A stretch of DNA of 35,073 bases from Secundilactobacillus similis DSM 23365 = JCM 2765 (GTDB taxonomy: Bacteria > Bacillota > Bacilli > Lactobacillales > Lactobacillaceae), in contig NZ_BBAD01000028.1 of NCBI RefSeq assembly GCF_001311075.1, positions 1-35,073 of the forward strand. The letters run 5' to 3'. The notes below the pieces were generated by a model that was not told the DNA's origin, ran no database searches, and saw nothing but the letters and a program-made list of their open reading frames with translations. This document shows, piece after piece, positions 27,842-35,073 of this stretch; position 1 is the first letter of the stretch, and every line of letters begins with the position of its first letter. Made by a program: the position numbers and the translations under genes.

Positions 27842-28809
27842 CTACCCAATTACCCGGAAAAACTTCTTAAACCCCAACAACTCATCGATCTGCTTAAAGT
27901 AACTCTCCGGAATTACCAAATCCAACGCCTTCAAATTATTCTTCAATTGAGCCGGCTTGCTGGCACCGGTAATCAAACTGGTAATTTGCGGTTTCCGCAA
28001 CGTCCAAGCTAACGCAAAGGTTGCTAAGTCAGTATCTAAGCTTTCGGCCATCTTGATCAACGCTTCAACCTTATCCAAATTTTCATCCGTCAGTAAGGCT
28101 GAATCTGATCCTGATACGTTGCCCGTGAACCAGCTGGAATCGGTTGTCCCTTCCGGTATTTACCAGTTAACAGCCCTTGTGATAGCGGCGAAAATGGCAC
28201 GATGCCAAGGCCTAGCTTATCACAAACGTCAATCAATTCATGTTCAATGTAGCGATCAAACATGTTGTATTGGGGTTGAACCACTGACATTGGGTGCAAG
28301 CCTAACTTTTGAATCACCAACTGGGCTTCCAAAATCTGGACCGGCCGCCATTCGCTGACGCCATAGTACAAAATCTTCCCTTGGTCGATCAAGTCACTCA
28401 TGGCTTGCAAGGTTTCCTCTAATGGCGTTTCAGGGTCGAACCGGTGGGCAAAATACAGATCTAAGTGATCCGTTTGTAAGTTCTTCAACGACTGATCCAC
28501 TGATTCAAAGATATGTTTCCGTGACAGTCCACGGTCGTTAATGCCATCGCCGGTTGGGAAAAAGACTTTGCTGGAAATGATCAATTCTTTGCGGTCATAT
28601 TGCTTCAATGCCTTACCCAAAAAGCGTTCAGCCGCGCCACCACTGTACGCATCCGCACAGTCAAAGAAGTTGACGCCGTTTTCGTATGCGAGCTTAATAC
28701 TTTGAGCTGCTAGGTCCTGGGCCTTAGAATCGCTAACATCGGTCATCCAGCTACCTAATGCAATTTCGCTAACCTGTAATCCTTGTTTAACTAAATGTCG
28801 GTATTTCAT
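27842..28809 (-). CDS. Aldo/keto reductase (one frameshift)
   Basis: This is an NADPH-type aldo/keto reductase of the Kv-beta/YajO-like group. The catalytic set is visible: Asp and Tyr in FFDCADAYSGGAAERFLG near residues 49-57, Lys in ISSKVFF and His in YFAHRFDPE. The C-terminal SLITGASKPAQLKNN is the cofactor-binding stretch. The frame breaks near 28096-28101; one base restores DQIQ(P)LLTDENLDKVEAL and gives 322 residues. AAAGGAG precedes ATG. The promoter has the 19-base spacer typical of MerR control, and the merR-type gene is divergent, so the reductase probably detoxifies an aldehyde or ketone sensed by that regulator. Confidence 0.88.
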
Positions 28810-28848
28810 GATTTAAGTCGCTCCTTTATTTTAGAATCCGTTTCCAAA

Positions 28849-28879
28849 ATCATAGCACTTAAAGTATGCTTGAAGTAAA
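28849..28879 (-). promoter_or_regulatory. Aldo/keto reductase promoter with 19-bp spacer and MerR dyad
   Basis: On the minus strand TTTACT (28874-28879) and TATGAT (28849-28854) are 19 bases apart. The dyad ACTTAAAG-TATG-CTTGAAGT (28857-28876, one mismatch) fills the spacer. This is the classic layout that MerR-family proteins activate by untwisting DNA. Confidence 0.7.
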
Positions 28880-28905
28880 GGCTAATTTGAAAGAAGTTGA
28901 CATTG

Positions 28906-29307
28906 ATGCAGACTTATTCAATTCACGAAGTTGCAGCTAAGTTCGATTTACCGCTCTCCACGCTACGTTATTACGAAACGGCAGGTCTAATTCCAGGCGT
29001 TGAACGCAACGGTAAAAATCGGGTGTATACGGTTGATAACGTCGAACGCATTCGGGCGTTACTTTGTTTTAAAAACACCGGCATGTCAATTGCCGAACTA
29101 CGGACCGTTTTTCACTATGAAGATGATGAACCGGACTTGGATAAGCTAATTACCTTGTTGGACAACCACTGCCAGCAGGTTGAAGAACAGTTGACTCTGT
29201 TGGAGCAGAATTATCATCATATTCAGAGTAAGGTGAATTACTATAAGGCGATTCGACAGGCGAAGCAGACTGGTAGTGAGATGCCGGTGTGGGATGATTT
29301 TTTATAA
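28906..29307 (+). CDS. MerR-family regulator
   Basis: The protein has 133 residues from ATG 28906. The N-terminal HTH and wing (TYSIHEVAAKFDLPLSTLRY, YETAGLIPGVERNGKNRVYT) are typical, and a coiled-coil dimer helix runs over about residues 75-115. There is no cysteine metal-binding loop, so an organic or electrophile signal is more likely than a metal (AdhR-like group). It is divergent from the aldo/keto reductase, whose promoter carries a MerR-type operator. The ribosome site is weak, and a start a few codons upstream (TTG 28897) is possible. Confidence 0.88.
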   Translation: MQTYSIHEVAAKFDLPLSTLRYYETAGLIPGVERNGKNRVYTVDNVERIRALLCFKNTGMSIAELRTVFHYEDDEPDLDKLITLLDNHCQQVEEQLTLLEQNYHHIQSKVNYYKAIRQAKQTGSEMPVWDDFL

Positions 29308-29312
29308 AACAA

Positions 29313-29366
29313 AATAAACAGGCCGTTAACAATCCACTTATGAGTAGATTATTAACCGACCTATTT
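29313..29366. terminator. Shared terminator between merR-type and araC-type genes
   Basis: AGGCCGTTAAC and GATTATTAACCGACCT form a stem with small mismatches, flanked by A-rich and T-rich ends. It lies between convergent genes and can serve both. Confidence 0.7.
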
Positions 29367-29413
29367 CATTTTCATGCTTGGCCAAACCATACCATTTTTT
29401 ATCCTTTTAAAAC

Positions 29414-30298
29414 CTACCGACTATTCTCTTGCCCCTGTTTTCGAAATTGACTCGGTGAAATATCAGTCCACCGTTTAAACTGGCGACTAAAATTGGCTAA
29501 ATTTCGATACCCTAATGCACTCCCGATATCATTGATCGAATACTGTGGCTTCCCTAACAGCTTTTTAGCTTCGTTAATTTTCAACTTTGACAAGTAATCT
29601 CGTGGTGAGATACCATACGTTTCCTTAAAAATCCGAAACCCATATCCGTTACTAAAACCGATTTTAGCGATTGCTGAAGAAACTTCAACCATACGATCAT
29701 CTGGAATATAGCCATTTTTCACGTAATTAAGAACTTGAGTCGTTAACTGTTCCTTGAGATAGTCTGCCATTAACCGAGCATACTCAGTGCTGGTCGTGGC
29801 ATTGCTGTGCTGACTACGTTTTGTTGCCTGGAAAAAGATTCGAAGGATTTTTGATAACTCAATTTGAATCACCATTTTTGTGTCAAAATCAAACGATTCA
29901 TCAGCTACCAATGAATCAAGCTTGTCAAAGTGTGGCTTGAGTTGTTTTGATAAGTCACTGTCTTTCTCATAGTCATAATTGAGTCCTTTAATCAGCTGGA
30001 CTTTCAGCGCTGGATCATCAATATCAAAGTGAAAACAAAAGTATTTAAGACTCTCTCCCGCCCAAACCTGATGTAAAAATTCTGGTGGCACAAGGAAAAA
30101 ATCACCAGCCTTCAACGTATAAACGTTACCGTAAATTTTAATAAATTCTTGCCCGGCCAACACGTAGATACATTCAAATGCATAGTGTTTCTCCATTGGC
30201 ACAATCCAATCTGCTCCAACCAGCTGTTCATGTGCGCCAAAGAAAGTTAGATTCCAATCAAGTACTGGTAACCGCTTGGCATCCTTCATAAAATCCAT
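29414..30298 (-). CDS. AraC-family regulator
   Basis: The 294-residue protein has an N-terminal cupin-like sugar-sensing domain (AGQEFIKIYGNVYTLKAGDF, VPPEFLHQVWAG). The C-terminal double HTH covers about 195-290, ending in the AraC signature YSINDIGSALGYRNLANFSR and FKRWTDISPSQFR. GGGGGAGG precedes ATG. It is divergent from the GH42 and MFS pair across 183 bases, so it most likely activates them in response to their substrate. The frame is intact. Confidence 0.9.
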   Translation of the reverse strand: MDFMKDAKRLPVLDWNLTFFGAHEQLVGADWIVPMEKHYAFECIYVLAGQEFIKIYGNVYTLKAGDFFLVPPEFLHQVWAGESLKYFCFHFDIDDPALKVQLIKGLNYDYEKDSDLSKQLKPHFDKLDSLVADESFDFDTKMVIQIELSKILRIFFQATKRSQHSNATTSTEYARLMADYLKEQLTTQVLNYVKNGYIPDDRMVEVSSAIAKIGFSNGYGFRIFKETYGISPRDYLSKLKINEAKKLLGKPQYSINDIGSALGYRNLANFSRQFKRWTDISPSQFRKQGQENSR

Positions 30299-30342
30299 TG
30301 ATATTTCGCCTCCCCCAAACCAACGTAACTTTGTTAAGTTCT

Positions 30343-30371
30343 ATACTAAAGTCATATTTGGATAAATTCAA
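30343..30371 (-). promoter_or_regulatory. araC-type gene promoter
   Basis: On the minus strand TTGAAT (30366-30371) and TAGTAT (30343-30348) are 17 bases apart. Confidence 0.55.
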
Positions 30372-30426
30372 GCTTAGTTTTCACATATACAATTTCTAAC
30401 TAACCTGACATACTGAATACAGATAA

Positions 30427-30440
30427 AGAAAGCGCTTTCT
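30427..30440. promoter_or_regulatory. cre site upstream of GH42
   Basis: AGAAAGCGCTTTCT is a perfect 14-bp palindrome with the CcpA core AAGCGCTT. It lies about 40 bases before the GH42 start, which predicts catabolite repression of the GH42 and MFS pair. Confidence 0.8.
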
Positions 30441-30481
30441 GAATCAAATAACTTGTACCTACGAAAGGAGATCTTTAATTC

Positions 30482-32550
30482 ATGAAATTTAATCAGTTCC
30501 TTTACGGTGCCGCTTACTATTACGAGTACTTGCCATACGACCGCCTCGATAAAGATATCGAGATGATGCAGGCAGCTAATATTAACGTTGTTCGAATCGG
30601 GGAAAGTACATGGAGTACGTACGAACCCAAGAAGGTACCTTCGACTTCAGCAAACTTGATAAAGTTGTTAACGCTATGGAAAAGGCCGGTATTAAAGTTA
30701 TTATCGGTACTCCGACATATGCCATTCCAACATGGATGGCTAAAAAATATCCTGACGTGATGCTGACTGACAAATCCGGTAAACGAGAATACGGCTCTCG
30801 TCAAATCATCGACATTACCAATCCAGTTTTCCGACACCTCTCAGAACGAATCATCCGCAAAATGGTTAGTCGAACCGTCAACCATCCAAACGTTATCGGC
30901 TTCCAAGTCGACAACGAAACAAAACATTTTAACACCAGTAGCCAAAACGTCTACATTGGGTTTCAAAAATGGTTGAAACAAAAATTTGATGGTGATTTAG
31001 ATGCGCTTAACGCCGCCTACGGTCTGGATTATTGGAGTAACCGAATCAATGCATGGGAAGACTTTCCACCAGTAAATACAACGATTAACGGTAGTCTTGG
31101 AACTGCATTTGAAGAATATAAACGGACCTTAGTCGTTGATTTCTTAAGTTGGCAAGTTAATATCGTCAACGAATACAAACGAAATGATCAATTTGTAACT
31201 AATAACTTCGATATGGAATGGCGGAAGTTATCGTTCGGTCTCAATCCCGATGCTAATCATTTCGAGATTTCCAAAGCCTTTGACGTCACCGCAGTCGATG
31301 TTTACCACCCATCTCAAGATAACCTAACTGGTACCGAAATTGCGTTTTGTGGTGATATGGCTCGATCAACTAAGGACGCCAACTATATCGTCATGGAAAC
31401 TGAAGCCCAAGCCTTTCGTCATTGGGTGCCATACCCTGGTCAACTTAAGTTACAGGCCTATTCACACATTGCTTCTGGTGCCAACATGATTAGTTACTGG
31501 CACTGGAGTTCCCTTCATAACAGTTACGAAACGTATTGGAAGGGTCTCTTAGGGCATGATTTTAAGCCAAATCCAGTTTACAACGAAGCTAAAACGATTG
31601 GCGCCGATCTCAATGCATTAAGTGACACCTTCACTAACACAAAGAAACAAAACCGGGTTGCATTTGTCGTTAGCAACCAAGCTATGAGTGCCGTTGATTG
31701 GTTCCCGTACAAGAACACCATTTTTGATAAAACCGATGAACACCAGTACAACGATGTGTTGCGGAGTTACTACGATCCGTTATACCGACTTAATGTAGAA
31801 GCCGATATTCGCCAAATTGGTGACGAACGCATCAACAACGATAACTACGACTTTTTAATCGTCCCAATGCTCTATTCCGCAACTGACGATCAACTCAAAC
31901 AACTCAATGAGTTTGTTGAACAAGGTGGGACAATTCTTTACTCGTTCCGTTCCGGCTTTACGGACCAAAACGTCAAGGTACGAACCGAAACTCAACCTGC
32001 TATTATTTCCAAATCCGTTGGCGCTGAATATGAACTCTTTGTAGAACCTGATAAGCACTACGGTATCGATCAACCAAGCGACAACATGACCATTACTGGA
32101 ACGGACGATCTACCAACCGTTCAAGCACAACCTGTGCGTTACTGGGCCGAATTGCTAACGCCAACGACTGGTAATGTTCTGGCAACTTACGACCATCCTT
32201 ATTGGGGGAAATATGCTGCGATTACCGAAAATACTTTTGGTAAGGGCCACGTTTACTACGCAGGATCCTACCTTAACGCAACAACAATTTCAGCACTTTA
32301 CGAACGTATTCTAAAAACTATCAGTCTGTGGTCAGATCGGCAATCACAAACTTTTCCAATTATTAACAAGCAATTAATTACCGCTTCCGGCGATAAACTC
32401 GACTTTTACTTCAATTATTCTAACGATGCCCACAAAGTTACTTTCGAGTCTGAGTCAGGCACCGAATTGCACGAACACAGCAACCTCACGAAGGGTCAAA
32501 CCTTCACCCTTGAGCCATGGACGGTCAGGGTCTTTATGGTTGCCCAATAA
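30482..32550 (+). CDS. GH42 beta-galactosidase-type hydrolase (one frameshift)
   Basis: This cytoplasmic glycoside hydrolase family 42 enzyme has a TIM barrel, a trimerisation domain and a small C-terminal beta domain. Key motifs are YGAAYYYEYLP at the start, acid/base Glu in FQVDNETKH near residue 145 and nucleophile Glu in VMETEAQAFRHW near 305. The frame breaks near 30624-30629, where CCC probably should be CCCC. Restored, STYEPQEGTFDFSKLDK reads through to give 689 residues, normal for GH42. The next gene, a sugar carrier, starts 18 bases later. Galactosides are the usual substrate, but some GH42 enzymes act on alpha-L-arabinopyranosides, which would fit this arabinose region. Confidence 0.9.
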
Positions 32551-32568
32551 CGAAAAGAGGAACTTACA

Positions 32569-33888
32569 TTGGATGCAAATCATTCAGAAACACCGCAGTC
32601 AAATTGGCACGCAACTGTTGCTGACGAACAGCAACCCAAGACACCAATCCTAGTCGGGATTGCCGTTGCACTGGGCGCCTTACTTTGGTTAGCACCATTT
32701 ATGGGTTTGAATTCCATTTTGAATCCTGCAAAACTTGCCAATATTTTTGGTGGACCTGGCGCAAAGGTCAATAACTTCTTAGCCTTACTAGGAACGTTAG
32801 GTGCCGTTACTTCAACGATTACCACCATTATCATTGGTGCTCTTTCTGACCGAACCCGTTCACGCTTCGGCCGCCGGACACCTTGGATTCTCTGGGGTTC
32901 CATTCTTACCGCAGCTGTTATGGTTGGCCTAGGACTTATTAAAGATCAAAGTCAACTTCCTCTATTTATCATTCTGTGGTGCGGGATTCAAACCTTCATC
33001 AACATGATTGTTGCCCCACTGATTGCCGTTATCGCTGACCAAGTGGCGCCACAACATCGTGGTACTATTTCATCCATCTACGCCATTGGTTACGTTATTG
33101 GCCAGTATGGCGGACCGGTTATCGGTGGTCGTTTCCTTAGTACTAGCAATCCCGGATTAGTTAACACCGGTTACTTCATTTTAGCCATTATGATGCTCCT
33201 CTCAGGCCCAGTTGCCGCAATTTTAATGCGTGAAAAATCCAGTTTAGATATGCCAAAGGAAAAATTGGATATGAGTGGCTTTGTGAAAGCCTTTATCTTC
33301 CCAATCCATAAAGTCCGCAACTTCTATCTTGCGCTATTCGGTAAAATGATGATCAACATTGCCGTAACCGCCTTTGGGACTTATCAAATCTTCTTCTTAA
33401 CAACTGGGATGGGATTAGGGAGTACGGCCGCTGGTAAATACGTCTCACTCATGGGTACCGCTACGATGGTTACCGCCATCATCTTCTCGTCAACTTCCGG
33501 GATGATTTCAGATAAGCTGCATACTCGGAAATGGCCCGTTGCCTTTGCTGCGTTACTAACCGCTATTGGAACAATGTTGCCATTTATCTTACGGACACCA
33601 TCCGCAATGATTTGGTATGGTATTATCGCTGGTACTGGTTCTGGGATTTTCTTCGCTGTCGATCAAGCCTTGAACCTAGAAGTTTTGCCCGATCCAGAAA
33701 CCGCCGCTAAAGACTTAGGGATTCTCAACTTTGCGAATACTGGCGCTCAAATTTTGGCACCCGTTCTTGGCGCTGTGCTGTTCAGCATGGTTGGTAAGCA
33801 ATATATGCCAATCCTACCATTCTTAGCTATTATTGCATTAGTCGGAGCCGTCTTAGTTCTGATGATCAACGAGCATAAAACAGTTTAA
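32569..33888 (+). CDS. MFS sugar transporter paired with GH42
   Basis: The 439-residue membrane protein has about 12 helices after a polar 25-residue N-terminus. Loop 2-3 has the signature GALSDRTRSRFGRRTPWIL, as in plant-sucrose-carrier-like and related MFS sugar carriers. TTG is the likely start, with AGAGGAA about nine bases upstream. It lies 18 bases after GH42 and ends in its own terminator, so the two form an operon that should import the GH42 substrate. The frame is intact. Confidence 0.88.
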   Translation: MDANHSETPQSNWHATVADEQQPKTPILVGIAVALGALLWLAPFMGLNSILNPAKLANIFGGPGAKVNNFLALLGTLGAVTSTITTIIIGALSDRTRSRFGRRTPWILWGSILTAAVMVGLGLIKDQSQLPLFIILWCGIQTFINMIVAPLIAVIADQVAPQHRGTISSIYAIGYVIGQYGGPVIGGRFLSTSNPGLVNTGYFILAIMMLLSGPVAAILMREKSSLDMPKEKLDMSGFVKAFIFPIHKVRNFYLALFGKMMINIAVTAFGTYQIFFLTTGMGLGSTAAGKYVSLMGTATMVTAIIFSSTSGMISDKLHTRKWPVAFAALLTAIGTMLPFILRTPSAMIWYGIIAGTGSGIFFAVDQALNLEVLPDPETAAKDLGILNFANTGAQILAPVLGAVLFSMVGKQYMPILPFLAIIALVGAVLVLMINEHKTV

Positions 33889-33903
33889 TACTCATTCAGA
33901 AAA

Positions 33904-33933
33904 CGTAGTGGTGATTATAGCACTACGCTTTTT
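33904..33933 (+). terminator. GH42-transporter operon terminator
   Basis: CGTAGTG (33904-33910) pairs with CACTACG (33921-33927), and CTTTTT follows. Confidence 0.85.
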
Positions 33934-34023
33934 GATTGGAACCGATTCATGTTAGTTACACTAATAATTCTACTTTTATTTTTAAATAATAAGGATACGA
34001 TAGAAACATTAGGGGGCATTAAC

Positions 34024-34449
34024 ATGAAAAAAATTGGATTAGTAGCTTTAAGCCTAAGCTTAGGTCTAATAAGTGTATTTAGCGCTACTGATACTACTGC
34101 CAATGCGGATAAAGTTCATACTGGCATTCCCAAGGCCTTTCAGAATAAGACTTATAAGGCTAAATCATTTCGGGATGGTGGTCGAACTGATCACGCAACG
34201 ATTAAATTTGGAACTAAGGCCATGCGCTATACATCCGCTTTTGCGGTTGATACCTACACCACATATAAAGTTAAGTACAAATACCTTGGTGGTCACGTTT
34301 ACTACCTCGTTGGCCGAATTTACGGCAACGCACCAAAGGGTGGAATTGCTTGGCGATATAAGATTAAGTATTTTAGTGCGCACAAAATCTACGCACGCGA
34401 TTTAACCGGTGCCAATCCAAAGTACACAGACTTTGTTTTTCGGCGGTAA
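34024..34449 (+). CDS. Small secreted basic protein of unknown function
   Basis: ATG 34024 follows AGGGGG by eight bases; the longer open frame upstream has no ribosome site. The 141-residue product starts with a clear Sec signal (MKKIGLVALSLSLGLISVFS), with cleavage probably near TANA-DKV. The mature part, about 113 residues, is rich in Lys, Arg and Tyr with alternating patterns such as TTYKVKYKYLGG and WRYKIKYFSAHK that suggest a beta-sheet protein. It lacks cysteines, membrane anchors and sorting motifs, so it should be released or held by charge. It resembles the many small secreted proteins of lactobacilli. No function is claimed. Confidence 0.75.
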   Translation: MKKIGLVALSLSLGLISVFSATDTTANADKVHTGIPKAFQNKTYKAKSFRDGGRTDHATIKFGTKAMRYTSAFAVDTYTTYKVKYKYLGGHVYYLVGRIYGNAPKGGIAWRYKIKYFSAHKIYARDLTGANPKYTDFVFRR

Positions 34450-34466
34450 TAATCGTTAAAAATCCC

Positions 34467-34519
34467 AAAAAATAGAACAAGTTAACCCAAAAATTCACTG
34501 GGTAATTTGTTCTATTTTT
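34467..34519 (+). terminator. Terminator of the secreted protein gene
   Basis: AAAAATAGAACAA pairs perfectly with TTGTTCTATTTTT, with an inner TTAACCC/GGGTAA pairing. It is strong and bidirectional in form. Confidence 0.9.
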
Positions 34520-34524
34520 GTAGG

Positions 34525-34712
34525 ACTCGTTGTTGCCCATTACCTAGATTTCGGCGCCACTTGAACTGCAACGTTTCACTTTCCGGTAACATCCAAAACT
34601 TGCCCTTGCCTACAAAACCACTTTCCGACCACCACGCCGAAACGCGTTCGGAGAAGCAGAGAGCTATGTATAAGGGCACCATCAGTAAAGCTACCAAAAA
34701 CCGGTAGCTTAG
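34525..34712 (+). repeat. Structured dispersed repeat, copy 3 (tandem unit A)
   Basis: TTTCGGCG (34549-34556) pairs with CGCCGAAA (34635-34642) across about 80 bases. GAGAAGCAGAGAGCT follows, as in copy 1. The unit ends with a hairpin, AAGCTACC (34688-34695) with GGTAGCTT (34703-34710), instead of the AGGCCC loop of copies 1 and 2. Its opening lacks the GGCGACGCGC segment seen in units B and C. Short open frames here are not credible genes. Confidence 0.65.
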
Positions 34713-34920
34713 TTGTTGCCCATTGCTGAGTGCTTTTGGCGACGCGCATTCCTATTATATAGATTTCGGCGCCACTTAAACCATGATGTTTCGCTGCCTG
34801 GCAGCATCCTAAACTTGCCTACAAAACCACTTTCTGGCCACCACGCTGAAACGCGCTCGGCAAGGCAGAGAGCTGCATGTAAGTCAAAAACGGCAAGTCG
34901 CCCCCAAAACCAGGAATTGG
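34713..34920 (+). repeat. Structured dispersed repeat, copy 4 (tandem unit B)
   Basis: The opening GTTGTTGCCCATT matches unit A and is followed by GGCGACGCGCATTCCT. TTTCGGCG (34764-34771) pairs with CGCTGAAA (34844-34851), with one G-U wobble that keeps the pairing only if the plus strand is the RNA. The block ACTTTCTGGCCACCACG and AGAGAGCTGCATGTAAG are shared with the other copies. Confidence 0.65.
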
Positions 34921-35073
34921 TCGTTGCACATTACCAAGTGTTTCTGGCGACGCGCGTTCCTGCTACCTAGGTTTCGGCGCCACTCGAACTGTAACGTTCC
35001 GCTTTACGACAACATCCCAAACTCGCCTACAAAACCACTTTCTGCCACCACGCCGAAACGCACTCGGAGAAGC
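34921..35073 (+). repeat. Structured dispersed repeat, copy 5 (tandem unit C, cut by the window end)
   Basis: The unit repeats GTTGCACATTACCAAGTG, GGCGACGCGCGTTCCT and GCCTACAAAACCACTTTC as in unit B. TTTCGGCGC (34972-34980) pairs with CGCCGAAA (35051-35058). It ends CTCGGAGAAGC at the window edge, so the array probably continues. Confidence 0.65.

Noticed and set aside
34507-34970. Short open frames in the right-end repeat array
   Set aside because: The same sequence repeats three times with frame-breaking differences, so it is not coding.
34525-35073. CRISPR array
   Set aside because: Units are about 200 bases, diverged and without unique spacers between short identical repeats.

Overview
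The window looks like chromosomal DNA from a heterofermentative-type lactobacillus (Lactobacillaceae; a Levilactobacillus or Lactiplantibacillus-like genome is my best guess, with no species claim). The reasons are moderate GC, strong GGAGG ribosome sites, an araB-araD-araA operon with a GntR/LacI-type AraR, CcpA-type cre sites, and a KxYKxGKxW/LPxTG mucus-binding adhesin. The theme is the harvest and breakdown of plant-type arabino-oligosaccharides.

Layout. 1-310: a structured repeat facing the end of araA. 311-4132 (minus): araB, araD, araA. 4133-4815: the araB promoter with two AraR boxes, a second repeat copy and a terminator. 4816-5889 (minus): araR, divergent from galM (6076-7110, plus). 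7111-8066: three terminators and two small coupled genes of unknown function. 8261-9722 (minus): a sugar-porter MFS gene with a cre site. 10107-17882 (minus): a roughly 2,590-residue cell-wall adhesin. 18328-19592 (minus): ilvA. 19934-21362 (plus): three small genes, two of them paralogous. 21451-22194 (minus): a Fic protein. 22370-26240 (minus): a GH43, LacY-like transporter and GH51 arabinoside operon, divergent from an ArsR-type regulator (26480-27370, plus). 27515-29307: a small protein, an aldo/keto reductase and a divergent MerR regulator. 29414-33888: AraC, then divergent GH42 and MFS. 34024-34449: a small secreted basic protein. 34525-35073: three tandem copies of the same repeat family as at the left end.

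How it works together (inference): the LacY-like carrier brings in arabino-oligosaccharides. Cytoplasmic GH43 and GH51 release arabinose, and GH42 with its own MFS carrier handles a galactoside or arabinopyranoside. AraA, AraB and AraD convert arabinose to D-xylulose 5-phosphate for the phosphoketolase route, and GalM supplies the correct anomer. AraR, the ArsR-type protein and AraC give specific control, and cre sites add catabolite repression.

Two features stand out. First, at least ten otherwise well-conserved genes are broken by one- or two-base indels, nearly all single-base deletions. Reading across the break restores canonical family lengths each time, so unpolished sequence is far more likely than real decay. 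Second, a dispersed family of structured repeats (five copies here) keeps its loop sequence while its stems change in a compensating way. It looks like a non-coding RNA or a palindromic mobile element that I cannot match to a named family.
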